64,000 bases of DNA from Turicibacter bilis (lineage in GTDB: Bacteria > Bacillota_I > Bacilli_A > MOL361 > Turicibacteraceae), in assembly GCF_024499055.1 (NCBI RefSeq), contig NZ_CP071249.1, forward strand, positions 310,001 through 374,000, in the 5' to 3' direction. Below the pieces are notes generated by a model. That model had not been told where the DNA came from, did no database searches, and was given only the letters and a program-made list of their open reading frames with translations. Below are positions 48,796 to 57,283 of this stretch, in pieces (the first letter of the stretch is position 1; each line of letters starts with the position of its first letter). A program made the position numbers and the translations under genes.

Positions 48796-49059
48796 ATGTG
48801 GTGGTTTGTTTGGATTGGCATGAATGTAGTGGGCTATACGTTAATGGGAATTGATAAACGACGTGCTATTCAGGGAAAGTGGCGAATCAGTGAAAAAGCA
48901 TTATTTACATGCGCCGCTTGTTTTGGAAGTTTTGGAGTGTACGCGGGCATGCAGCAATTTCGGCATAAAACGAAACACTGGTCTTTTAAAATCGGCATTC
49001 CTTGTTTGATGGTCATTCAACTCTTATTGGTTAGCTATGGCTTTCAAATGATGAAATGA
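48796..49059 (+). CDS. DUF1294 small membrane protein
   Basis: 87 aa: helix 1 WFVWIGMNVVGYTLMGIDKRRA, the signature KWRISEKALFTCAACFGSFGVYAGMQQFRHKTKHWSFKIGIP, and a last helix LMVIQLLLVSYGF. About three spans. Start at ATG 48796, 7 nt after GGAGGAA that lies inside ybaK. Function of DUF1294 is unknown. Confidence 0.88.
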   Translation: MWWFVWIGMNVVGYTLMGIDKRRAIQGKWRISEKALFTCAACFGSFGVYAGMQQFRHKTKHWSFKIGIPCLMVIQLLLVSYGFQMMK

Positions 49060-49213
49060 CAAAAAATGTAGTATAGACGATATCGTTTTTTATAGATGTA
49101 AGAAATAAGGCGATGGTATGAGATAGAAGCTTATTTTTAAAACTGACGGGATGAAGCTAGGTCAACACCGACCTACTTTTTTTACATGAGGAAGTCGAAT
49201 AGAGGGATAGGAA

Positions 49214-49808
49214 ATGAAAACAGCAATCACCTGGTGGAAGAATTGCAGGGATGAGACAGCCCTATTTCCATCAACTCATCTTTGTTATTCACAAGAAACG
49301 TTAAATGAAATCATAAGTCTAAGATGCAGGTGGCCGTTTACGCCATTGGAGATTTAGCGATTGAGACTGCTTTAAATGGCATTGGATCACTCCAATATCA
49401 TCAAGATCATCCACGTGGAATTGGCCGTTGTCAAATCACGAGGATGGGTGATTAGAACGATTGGTAAAGCTGAATATATTCCCTTATACTCAACTGGTTT
49501 TCTTAGATTTTAATACACCAATGATTAATCGTCGTATGGATAAGGGGGATTTTAAGCATTATACGCCTTTAAAATAATGTTGAATAAAGGGATTCATAGT
49601 TCCCTTGGAACGGATGGTGGGGTTGAATATGTCTTAATTTATATTGTGCGATCATACGTCAAGATTTATCGGGACAACTAGAATCAGGTGGAATATAAAA
49701 GAAGCTTTAACACTTAAAGAGTGTGTAAAAGGTTCGTTAAACGTTGGAAAGTTTGTGGACTTTATTGTTTTAAATCAAGATATCTTTGAATTGGAGCCGA
49801 TCGATTGA
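49214..49808 (+). pseudogene. Decayed YtcJ-type amidohydrolase
   Basis: Recognisable pieces in shifting frames: STHLCYSQETLNEIIS, QVAVYAIGDLAIETALNGI, a metal-site-like LGTDGGVEYV near 49600, and LTLKECVKGSLNVGKFVDFIVLNQDIFELEPID ending at TGA 49806-49808, which is the usual amidohydrolase C-terminal KGSLxxGKxADFxVL block. Several frameshifts, stops and a deletion between KECV and KGSL. The rest of 49060-49989 holds no gene I can identify. Confidence 0.7.
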
Positions 49809-49989
49809 TTAAAAACTGAAGTGTGACAAACATTTGTGAATGAATGTTGTGTTTATGAGGCGAGTTAAAGTAGAAAACATCAAATTTTAATTCATTTTGG
49901 CTATTACTTTGGAAATCATCACCTCAGAACTCATGTGAGAGTTTTATGCTGCATATAGTTAAGTAAGGCACATAAAGGAGTGTGAGGAG

Positions 49990-50346
49990 ATGATTAAAGA
50001 CTTAGACAAGATTCATCATCAACGAAATGGATTTGTTCGTGTCGGATTATTAATTGAATATCTTGATCAACTAGCGGAGTTAAAAAAGTTAGAGATGGGA
50101 ACTTATGAAGCAGGTGATGGAGCATTAGTCAGATATGTCGTGGTAGCAAAAGGTTGGAATCATGCTGGATCCTATATTCAATTATTATATATCCCAAGGC
50201 CATATGGTAAGAGATATCGGTTTTTACTTGGGAAAGTAGAAGATCCGATTGATTATTATGAACAATTTGACTGTTACTTAACAGATGCTATTCCGATGAC
50301 AGAAACTTTAATTGAATATATCGTCAATCAGAGTGAACAACTTTAA
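49990..50346 (+). CDS. Hypothetical protein, 118 aa
   Basis: Soluble alpha/beta protein, MIKDLDKIHHQRNGFVRVGLLIEYLDQLAEL...GTYEAGDGALVRYVVVAKGWNHAGSYIQLLYIPRPYGKRYRFLLGKVEDPIDYYEQFDCYLTDAIP. Strong ribosome site AAAGGAGTGTGAGGAG. No signal peptide or membrane span. I do not recognise a family. It is the only intact gene between two decayed ones, so it may be under selection or simply recent. Confidence 0.6.
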   Translation: MIKDLDKIHHQRNGFVRVGLLIEYLDQLAELKKLEMGTYEAGDGALVRYVVVAKGWNHAGSYIQLLYIPRPYGKRYRFLLGKVEDPIDYYEQFDCYLTDAIPMTETLIEYIVNQSEQL

Positions 50347-50366
50347 TCATTTTGATGGGGGAGGAC

Positions 50367-50820
50367 ATGATTTATAAAGAGGGTGTGCTGTTTTACGATT
50401 GAAACACCTGGGATTTGTCCGAATTGGGGGAAGTTAAAAAGAGTTAAAATCAATGAGTTTATTATCTCAAGAGTTAGAAGTTCCTCAAATTTATTATGAA
50501 TTAGAGTCATGTGAAGTCAGAGCAAATGATGTTTCGCCGCTTGAATTAAAGATCTTAGAACCCTATGATGTCTTAGAAATAGACCTATCGGATAGCCGCC
50601 AAATGCAGAATCGTTTTGATTAATGGAAGGTTAAAATGCTGCACGTTATGAACAATTCGTTAAGCTAGAGGTAGCGGGTATTATTTGATTTAGTAGGAAT
50701 GTCATTGATGACTCCAACTTAACAGATAGGGAGGTTCAAGAATTAAATCAAGTGTATTAGTCTGACGAATCAATTTGTCATTACGTTAGAATTTCTGGTT
50801 CTACTCGTAGAGGAGATTAA
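50367..50820 (+). pseudogene. Decayed unknown gene
   Basis: ATG 50367 after GGGGGAGG reads MIYKEGVLFYD then TGA at 50400; the next intact part is MSLLSQELEVPQIYYELESCEVRANDVSPLELKILEPYDVLEIDLSDSRQMQNRFD (50453-50623), followed by frameshifted ARYEQFVKLEVAGII and REVQELNQVY, ending at TAA 50818. Reads like one ~140-aa protein with several lesions. Family unknown. Confidence 0.5.
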
Positions 50821-50844
50821 TCCATACTTAAGAATGATTAAATA

Positions 50845-50868
50845 AAAAAGATAGAATCCTATCTTTTT
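50845..50868 (+). terminator. Terminator after decayed gene
   Basis: AAAAAGATAG (50845-50854) / CTATCTTTTT (50859-50868). Confidence 0.8.
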
Positions 50869-50871
50869 CTG

Positions 50872-50903
50872 ATTGACAAAATTTATGATTTGTCAATTAG
50901 AAT
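50872..50903 (+). promoter_or_regulatory. Promoter/operator of GIY-YIG gene
   Basis: ATTGACAAA (50872-50880) and TTTGTCAAT (50889-50897) form a perfect 9+9 inverted repeat with an 8-nt spacer. The left arm contains a TTGACA -35 and TAGAAT follows at 50898-50903 (19-nt spacing). A dimeric repressor could bind here; none is identified. Confidence 0.5.
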
Positions 50904-50957
50904 TCACTTCGGTAAAATAGGGAATAGATGAGGTTGGAAGAAGTAAAGGAGAAAGAG

Positions 50958-51206
50958 ATGCACTGGATTTATATTGTAGAGTGTTCAGATGGAATGTACT
51001 ATACGGGGTATACACGAAATGTTGAGAAACGGATTAAAGAGCATAATGAATCTAAAAAAGGAGCAAAGTATACTCGATGCCGTCGTCCCGTTGTCTTAAG
51101 ATATGCAGAAAGTTTTGAAAGTCGTCAAGCAGCTTGTCGACGTGAATATGAGATTAAGCAATTATCACGTGTGAAAAAAGAAGAGTTAATCAAAAAGAAA
51201 GCTTAA
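50958..51206 (+). CDS. GIY-YIG nuclease-superfamily protein (UPF0213/YhbQ)
   Basis: 82 aa: HWIYIVECSDGMYYTGYTRNVEKRIKEHN with the GIY-YIG-like YIV..YTG pair and catalytic Arg, then KGAKYTRCRRPVVLRYAESFESRQAACRREYEIKQLSR. Normal length for the single-domain YhbQ/UPF0213 group, some of which cut nucleic acids. ATG 50958 follows AAAGGAGA by 5 nt; an upstream ATG at 50928 lacks a ribosome site and would precede the conserved start. Confidence 0.92.
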   Translation: MHWIYIVECSDGMYYTGYTRNVEKRIKEHNESKKGAKYTRCRRPVVLRYAESFESRQAACRREYEIKQLSRVKKEELIKKKA

Positions 51207-51225
51207 GTTTATATGGTGAAGCATA

Positions 51226-51254
51226 TTGACATTCTCAAACTATTCTTCTATACT
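51226..51254 (+). promoter_or_regulatory. Sigma-A promoter of PerR-like gene
   Basis: TTGACA (51226-51231), 17-nt spacer, TATACT (51249-51254). An AT-rich TTATAAT-centred segment at about 51273-51290 resembles half of a Per box, consistent with autorepression. Confidence 0.7.
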
Positions 51255-51330
51255 TAAATTAGTAATCATTATTATTATAATATTGGTATATACTATAATT
51301 GGGTATTAAAATGTAGAATAGGTGGTTTAG

Positions 51331-51717
51331 ATGAAATATTCAAAACAACGAGAAATGATTTATAATTGTATTAAGGATAACCCGATGCATTTAACTGCCG
51401 ATGCCATTTATGAAATGTTAAAGAAAGATAATCCGAACTTAAGTTTAGGGACTGTTTATCGTAATTTATCGCAGCTTGCGGATCATGATATGATTAGAAA
51501 AGTCAGTATTCCTGGCTATCCTGATCGCTTCGATGGAACCTTAGAAGATCACTTCCACTTTTTATGTTTAGAGTGTGGAGAAGTTCAAGATTTATTCATT
51601 CAAGAATTATATGGAATCGGATCAGTTGTGGAACAATCAACAGGTGCCGACATCTCAAAATGTGAAATGGCATTTAAAGGTGTTTGTCCAAAATGTAAAT
51701 CAAAACACGTTAACTAA
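51331..51717 (+). CDS. perR: PerR-like Fur-family peroxide/metal regulator
   Basis: 128 aa. Winged helix LSLGTVYRNLSQLADHDMI, then YPDRFDGTLEDHFHFLCLECGEVQDL and C-terminal CPKC. The RFD segment (Asp of the PerR regulatory site) and the His of HFHFLC favour PerR over Fur, and the two CxxC pairs bind structural Zn. PerR senses peroxide through His oxidation and represses oxidative defence genes. A second Fur-family gene is at 20527, so the two share out the metal-sensing roles. Confidence 0.8.
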   Translation: MKYSKQREMIYNCIKDNPMHLTADAIYEMLKKDNPNLSLGTVYRNLSQLADHDMIRKVSIPGYPDRFDGTLEDHFHFLCLECGEVQDLFIQELYGIGSVVEQSTGADISKCEMAFKGVCPKCKSKHVN

Positions 51718-51719
51718 AA

Positions 51720-51757
51720 AAATCCGTTTAGATAATATCTAAACGGATTTTTTTAAG
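51720..51757. terminator. Bidirectional terminator between perR and MATE gene
   Basis: AAATCCGTTTAGAT (51720-51733) / ATCTAAACGGATTT (51737-51750), 3-nt loop, A- and T-runs. Confidence 0.9.
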
Positions 51758-51767
51758 TTTCAAGCTC

Positions 51768-53138
51768 CTATTCTTGTGGGGAATGGACAAATGTTTTACG
51801 GTAGAATATAATAAAGCAAATGACTGTTGTTAAGGCTGCAATAATATCAGCGACGGGTTCAGCCATGAAGACTAAGTCTAATGGGGCCATAAATGCTTTT
51901 AGTGTCGCTGGTAAAATGAAGATTAATGGAACTAATAGGATCATCTTACGAAGTAAGGCAAGTACTAATGAGATTTTAGCTTGTCCTAATGCTAAAAATG
52001 TTTGTTGGCAAGCAACTTGTACACCAAAAACGAATATTCCAGCGAAGAAAATACGAAGACTACGAGATGTGATGGCCACCAATTCTGGTTTATCATTAAA
52101 GATATTAACGAAGACTTCTGGAACGAGCAGGATGCCTAACCACATCGTAGTTGTATAAATCAAGCAAACAATTAGCAACAGGATAAAGGTTTTTTTGACG
52201 CGATCGAACTGTTGCGCTCCGTAGTTGTAACTAATGATCGGTTGAGCTCCTGAGGTTAATCCCATTAAGGGTAATAAAATAATTTGATTCACACTACTGA
52301 TAATCGTCATGGCACTAACTGCTAAATCTCCCCCATAGTGTGCTAATTGATTATTTAATGAAATTAATACAATACTTTCTGTTGCTTGCATAATAAATGG
52401 TGAAACTCCAAGGGCCATGATAGGTAAGACCACTTTTGGTTCAGGGATTAAGAACTCTTTTCTAATCTTTAATGTACTTTTCTTACCGAATAAGAAGCGA
52501 ATGACCCAAATGGCTGAAATAAATTGAGCGGTAATCGTTGCAAATGCAGCTCCTTTAACCCCTAAATTGAGTCCAAAAATGAAGATGGGATCAAGAATAA
52601 TATTAACCACTGCTCCAACCATTACGGTCATCATCCCGATTTTAGCAAAGCCCTGTGTATTAATGAAAGGGTTCATTCCAATAGCGATTTGAACAAATAA
52701 TGTTCCTAGAATATAAATACCTAAATAATCATTGGCATAAACTAAGGTTTGGCTACTAGCGCCAAATGCTAATAATAAAGGCTCTTTAAAGATTAGTAAG
52801 CTCATCATTAATAAAATTGAAAGGATAACTAGCATAGAGAGTGCATTGCTCATAATTTTTTCTGCCCCATCATGATCTTGTTCTCCCATTTTTATGGCTG
52901 CGAGTGGGGCACCTCCCATTCCGATTAAAGCACTGGTTGCTGAGATTAGCATGATAATTGGGAAGGCTACGCCAATACCTGCCATTGCTAAATCTCCTTC
53001 TGGTAATCGGCCAATAAAAATTCGGTCTACGATATTATATAAAACATTGACTAACTGGGCGATAATAGCGGGAGTAGCCAATTTGAAAAGGAGTTTTCCA
53101 ATAGAATCTCTCCCTAAATCTGTTGTTTGTGTAGACAT
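51768..53138 (-). CDS. MATE-family multidrug efflux transporter
   Basis: 456 aa, twelve predicted membrane helices in two MatE halves: IGKLLFKLATPAIIAQLVNVLYNIVDRIFIGRLPEGDLAMAGIGVAFPI at the start and the repeat VLPIMALGVSPFIMQATESIVLISLNNQLAHYGGDLAVSAMTIISSV in the second half. MepA/NorM-like Na+ or H+-coupled exporter. AGGAGG upstream; ATG 53138 gives a 6-nt gap, ATG 53141 3 nt. Monocistronic. Confidence 0.93.
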   Translation of the reverse strand: MSTQTTDLGRDSIGKLLFKLATPAIIAQLVNVLYNIVDRIFIGRLPEGDLAMAGIGVAFPIIMLISATSALIGMGGAPLAAIKMGEQDHDGAEKIMSNALSMLVILSILLMMSLLIFKEPLLLAFGASSQTLVYANDYLGIYILGTLFVQIAIGMNPFINTQGFAKIGMMTVMVGAVVNIILDPIFIFGLNLGVKGAAFATITAQFISAIWVIRFLFGKKSTLKIRKEFLIPEPKVVLPIMALGVSPFIMQATESIVLISLNNQLAHYGGDLAVSAMTIISSVNQIILLPLMGLTSGAQPIISYNYGAQQFDRVKKTFILLLIVCLIYTTTMWLGILLVPEVFVNIFNDKPELVAITSRSLRIFFAGIFVFGVQVACQQTFLALGQAKISLVLALLRKMILLVPLIFILPATLKAFMAPLDLVFMAEPVADIIAALTTVICFIIFYRKTFVHSPQE

Positions 53139-53411
53139 CATATTCCTCCTATAGAAAATAAAATTACTTTTCTCATCAAATAATGATACTATATTTTGAC
53201 GTAAGGGGAAATATGAAATGGAAAAAAATAAGTTAGCTTTATTGGTTATTAGAATGAATCAAAGGAGTGTGTTGGATAAATGGCATGAGAAAGAGAAGCT
53301 CAAGCTAGACCTTGTTTCTTATTGGATTTAATAAATCATCAAGATGAGACGATGATTATGAAGCAAATCAATGATAGAATAGATGAGAAGCTTATGAGTG
53401 GGAGGTCTCAA

Positions 53412-54266
53412 ATGAAAAAACAAAGAAAATGGTTGTTATTTACAGTGGGGGGCATTGTGACGACGATTGCTGGGTATACCGTGTATCGCTTTAGTAAACG
53501 TCCCGCCAATACACCTGAAAAATTTCTCAAGTCAGAACACTTTTCTCGAAAGGTTGTAGCTTGTTTAGGGGATAGTCATACTCAAGGAACGATGGCTCAT
53601 AACTTTGTAAATGATTTAGCCGTTCAGATGGGGGATAAAGGATATGATTTTATTAATGCAGGAGTGAATGGGGATTTAGTTTATAATGCGTTACACCGTG
53701 TGGAAGATGTTATTGAATGTGAACCAGATTATATTATTATTTTAATTGGAACGAACGATATTTTAGCTCGTTTAAGTAAGTCAAACGAAATTCATTTTGA
53801 AATCAAAAAACAGTTACCACAGAAACCGACCGAATCATGGTTTATTCAAAATCTGAGACAGTTAATTAGCTTACTTAAGTTACACACGAATGCGAAAATT
53901 GCGATTTTATCTTTGCCGTTGATTAGCGAAGATAGTGATTCAGTTGCTTTTAAAGCGGCTGTTGAGTATAGTAAACAAATTCACGCCGTAGCGCAAGAAA
54001 CTAACATCACCTATTTACCACTAAACGAGCGTCAGCTCGAATATTATGAAACCCATCGCCCGACTAAACAGAAACGAGTAGTTCGTTCTCCTTTCGCTTA
54101 TTTTATCCCATCTTTTAAGCATTATGTTCTGAAAAAATCCTGGGAGGAAATCTCACAGGAAGCGGGATTAAGTTTAACAATTGACACCGTCCATCAAAAT
54201 AAAATGGCAGCTCAAATGATTGAACAATTAGTTCGTGGATTTTTAGAAAAAGAAATGAATGATTAA
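53412..54266 (+). CDS. Membrane-anchored SGNH/GDSL-family hydrolase
   Basis: 284 aa. One N-terminal helix (WLLFTVGGIVTTIAGYTVY), then an SGNH esterase domain: VVACLGDSHTQG (Ser), FINAGVNGD (Gly), ILIGTNDIL (Asn) and DTVHQNKMAA (Asp-His pair near the C-terminus). Catalytic set complete. Likely an outward-facing lipase/esterase or polysaccharide deacetylase. ATG 53412 has GGGAGG 6 nt upstream; more upstream in-frame codons lack a site. Confidence 0.87.
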   Translation: MKKQRKWLLFTVGGIVTTIAGYTVYRFSKRPANTPEKFLKSEHFSRKVVACLGDSHTQGTMAHNFVNDLAVQMGDKGYDFINAGVNGDLVYNALHRVEDVIECEPDYIIILIGTNDILARLSKSNEIHFEIKKQLPQKPTESWFIQNLRQLISLLKLHTNAKIAILSLPLISEDSDSVAFKAAVEYSKQIHAVAQETNITYLPLNERQLEYYETHRPTKQKRVVRSPFAYFIPSFKHYVLKKSWEEISQEAGLSLTIDTVHQNKMAAQMIEQLVRGFLEKEMND

Positions 54267-54294
54267 AAACTCCTCCTAAGAGGAGCTTTTTTTG
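54264..54294 (+). terminator. Terminator after SGNH hydrolase gene
   Basis: CTCCTC (54270-54275) / GAGGAG (54280-54285), loop CTAA, then C and T-run. Confidence 0.75.
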
Positions 54295-54348
54295 TTCTAT
54301 TTTTTAGTTAATCCGCATAAGGTTGATTGTAAAATAAAAAGAAAGAAG

Positions 54349-57075
54349 GTGTCGGTCATTAAACGTTTGGCAAATGAAGCAGAATCAGCTAATATCGTCG
54401 TTACAAATTTAAAAACAGGATTAAAACAGCAAGAAGTCGAATCTTTAAGAACCCAATACGGTGCTAATGAATTTACAAAGCCAAAAGAACGTGGCCTATT
54501 ATTTGAGTTACTTGATGTTTTTAAGGAACCACTCATGGTGATTTTATTTATTGCCAGTGGAATGAGCTTTTTAGTAGGAGAGTATCAGGATGGAATAGGG
54601 ATTTGTATGGCTGTGCTACTCGGAATTATTATCGGACGCGTCACAGAGGGAAGATCAAAAAAAGCCGCTGAATCATTAGCTAAAATGACAGACGACGTTT
54701 TAGTTAAAGTGTTACGAGATGGACGAAGACAGATGGTACACAAAACCGAAATCGTGCCTAATGATTTAGTTTATCTAGAAACAGGAGATATGGTTCCAGC
54801 AGATGGCGTCATTTTAGAGGCGACAGAATTAAAGTTGCGGGAGGATATGTTAACAGGTGAAGCTGATCAGGTCACAAAAGAAAAAGAACATATTGTTTAC
54901 GGCGGAACACTCGTTGGAAACGGATATGGCCTAATGCAGGTGACTAAAATTGGGGATGCCACAGAAATGGGAGTAATTGCAAAAGATTTAAATCAAGAAG
55001 AACAAATGACGCCACTCCAGTTAAAATTAGGAAAACTTGGACAGCGAATTTCTTCGATTTCTTCTGCAGTTGCAGCGATGCTCTTTATTTACATGATTAT
55101 TCAAATCTTTAAAGATAGTCAAATTCAGTTGAAATTCTCTAGCTGGGATGCTTTCGTTCATTCTTTACACGATGTTAACATGGTATTCCCAAGTATTAAA
55201 ACGGCTTTTGTTGTTTGTGTCGGATTGATTGTCGCTGCCGTACCAGAAGGGTTACCAACCATGGTTAATATCACGCTTGCTATGACAATGGCTAAAATGG
55301 CCAAAATTAATGTCTTAATTCGCAAGAAAGAAGCATGTGAAACAATAGGGTCTGTTAGTGTGATTTGTAGCGATAAAACAGGGACATTGACTGAGAATAA
55401 AATGAAAGTTGGAAAAGTTTTTGTGGATGGCCATGAAACTTTATTTAAAGAGGTAAATGAACATCCGATTTTAGTTGAAAACTGTTTAGTTAACAGTTCG
55501 GCTGATGTTGAATTTAATGGAACTCATCAAAATTACATTGGGAATCCAACTGAGGGTGCGATTATCTCGATGATTAACAATCCAAGTTATCAACAAGTTC
55601 GAGAATCGGCACAGATTGTGTATCAAATTCCATTTACTTCATCGAACAAATATATGTTAACGGTCACTAAGCGACCAACTGGGTATCTCATCTTATCTAA
55701 AGGTGCCCCAGAAGTCATTTTAAAACAATGTAAAAATGAGATCGTTGATGGAAAAGTTCGTCCATTAACAAAAGTTCGTGAACAAGCCATTTTAGATAAA
55801 ATGAAAGAATTACAATCAAATGCTATGCGAATTATTGCCTTTGCTTATCAAGAAACGACAAAAAAAGAAGATTTTATGGATAAAAATCATTGGAGTGCGC
55901 AATTTACGTTTCATGGATTTGTTGGGATTAATGATCCGTTACGCGAGGGCGTTAAAGAATCTATTGAATGTGCACGTCAGGCACGAATCGAAACAAAAAT
56001 TTTGACAGGGGATAATATCCATACAGCCATCGCCATTGGAAATGAACTAGGTATTTTAACACCTGATAAACGTGCGGTTGAAGCGAGTTATATTGATGGC
56101 TTAACCGATACTGAATTGAGAAAAGAAATTAAAAATATTGCGATTGTGGCACGTTCAATGCCAAATACCAAAATGCGAATTGTTGCTGCGCTTCAAAAAA
56201 ATGGAGAAGTCGTAGCCGTTACAGGAGATGGGATTAATGATGCCCCAGCTTTAACGAAAGCAGATGTTGGAATTGCCATGGGGATTGCTGGAACTGAAGT
56301 GAGTCGTAATGCAGCAGATATTATCTTAACAGATGATAGTTTTAATACGATTGTTGAGGCAATTAAGTGGGGAAGAGGGATTTATAATAACTTCCAACGT
56401 TACTTGCAATTTACGTTAACAGTTAATGTCATTGCTTTTTTACTTACGATCATCACTCAATTAATGGACAAACCGCTGCCATTTACAACGATACATTTAT
56501 TATGGGTAAATATTATCATGGATGGTCCACCTGCGTTAGCTCTAGGAATGGAACCTGTCCGACAAACGGTAATGAGACGTAAGCCAACATCAAAAAATGC
56601 AAATATTATTAACCGCTTTATGATTCATACCATTGTGATTAATAGTTTATTTATGATTATTGTGTTATTAGGTCAATTACAATTTAACTTCCTTGGAGCG
56701 GATTTAAATCATGTGACCAGTGGTGCAAGTGAAGGGCAAACAGTTATTTTTAGTCTGTTTGTTAGCTTAGTTCTGTTTAATGCCTTAAACTGTCGAGAAT
56801 TTGGACTAGTTAGTATCTTTATGAATTTCTTTAAAAATAAAATTGCTCTTCTCATTTTAGCGCTAACATTTGGAATCCAGGTGATTGTGACACAAGTAGC
56901 AGGAGATTTCTTCCACACAGTTCCATTAAGTGGAGTGATGTGGTTAAAGATTATCGGAGTTGGTTCAACCGTCGTTTTATTTAATGAAGTGTTTAAATGG
57001 ATTTTACGTTTAATTAATCAATCACGTAAGAGAGCACGTCGTGCAAAAAAACATGACGTTGTGGTTTCAAATTAG
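54349..57075 (+). CDS. Cation-transporting P-type ATPase (Ca2+ type)
   Basis: 908 aa, P2-type pump: N-terminal cation ATPase domain (TNLKTGLKQQEVESLRTQYGANEF), actuator TGEADQVTKE (TGES-like), AAVPEGLPTMVNITLAMTM in helix 4, phosphorylation site ICSDKTGTLTENK, ATP-binding KGAPEVIL, hinge TGDGINDAPALTKADVGIAMG, and a C-terminal membrane part. Exports Ca2+ or Mn2+ using ATP. Start uncertain: GTG 54349 (directly after AAGAAGG) or ATT 54358 fit better than codons that overlap the upstream terminator. Confidence 0.93.
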   Translation: MSVIKRLANEAESANIVVTNLKTGLKQQEVESLRTQYGANEFTKPKERGLLFELLDVFKEPLMVILFIASGMSFLVGEYQDGIGICMAVLLGIIIGRVTEGRSKKAAESLAKMTDDVLVKVLRDGRRQMVHKTEIVPNDLVYLETGDMVPADGVILEATELKLREDMLTGEADQVTKEKEHIVYGGTLVGNGYGLMQVTKIGDATEMGVIAKDLNQEEQMTPLQLKLGKLGQRISSISSAVAAMLFIYMIIQIFKDSQIQLKFSSWDAFVHSLHDVNMVFPSIKTAFVVCVGLIVAAVPEGLPTMVNITLAMTMAKMAKINVLIRKKEACETIGSVSVICSDKTGTLTENKMKVGKVFVDGHETLFKEVNEHPILVENCLVNSSADVEFNGTHQNYIGNPTEGAIISMINNPSYQQVRESAQIVYQIPFTSSNKYMLTVTKRPTGYLILSKGAPEVILKQCKNEIVDGKVRPLTKVREQAILDKMKELQSNAMRIIAFAYQETTKKEDFMDKNHWSAQFTFHGFVGINDPLREGVKESIECARQARIETKILTGDNIHTAIAIGNELGILTPDKRAVEASYIDGLTDTELRKEIKNIAIVARSMPNTKMRIVAALQKNGEVVAVTGDGINDAPALTKADVGIAMGIAGTEVSRNAADIILTDDSFNTIVEAIKWGRGIYNNFQRYLQFTLTVNVIAFLLTIITQLMDKPLPFTTIHLLWVNIIMDGPPALALGMEPVRQTVMRRKPTSKNANIINRFMIHTIVINSLFMIIVLLGQLQFNFLGADLNHVTSGASEGQTVIFSLFVSLVLFNALNCREFGLVSIFMNFFKNKIALLILALTFGIQVIVTQVAGDFFHTVPLSGVMWLKIIGVGSTVVLFNEVFKWILRLINQSRKRARRAKKHDVVVSN

Positions 57076-57100
57076 AATTAATCTAACTCTTTAAACAAGC

Positions 57101-57132
57101 AAAAAAGGATATCGAGCAGATATCCTTTTTTC
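57101..57132. terminator. Terminator after P-type ATPase gene
   Basis: AAAAAAGGATATC (57101-57113) pairs with GATATCCTTTTTT (57119-57131). Confidence 0.9.
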
Positions 57133-57283
57133 TTTGAAAGATATACAAGTTGTACTTAGGTGACAAGATTTATATCAAGTATACATTAATAAATCTATTT
57201 CTCCCTATTCATTAAGTAGTAATGATCATTTGATCAAACATAAAGAACTTTTTAGCTACCAAAGAAGGTGATAGGGGAAATCA

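Noticed and set aside
49027-49042. TTAGCTATGGCTTT, similar to the feo operator
   Set aside because: Lies inside the DUF1294 coding sequence (VSYGF) and lacks the second half-site.
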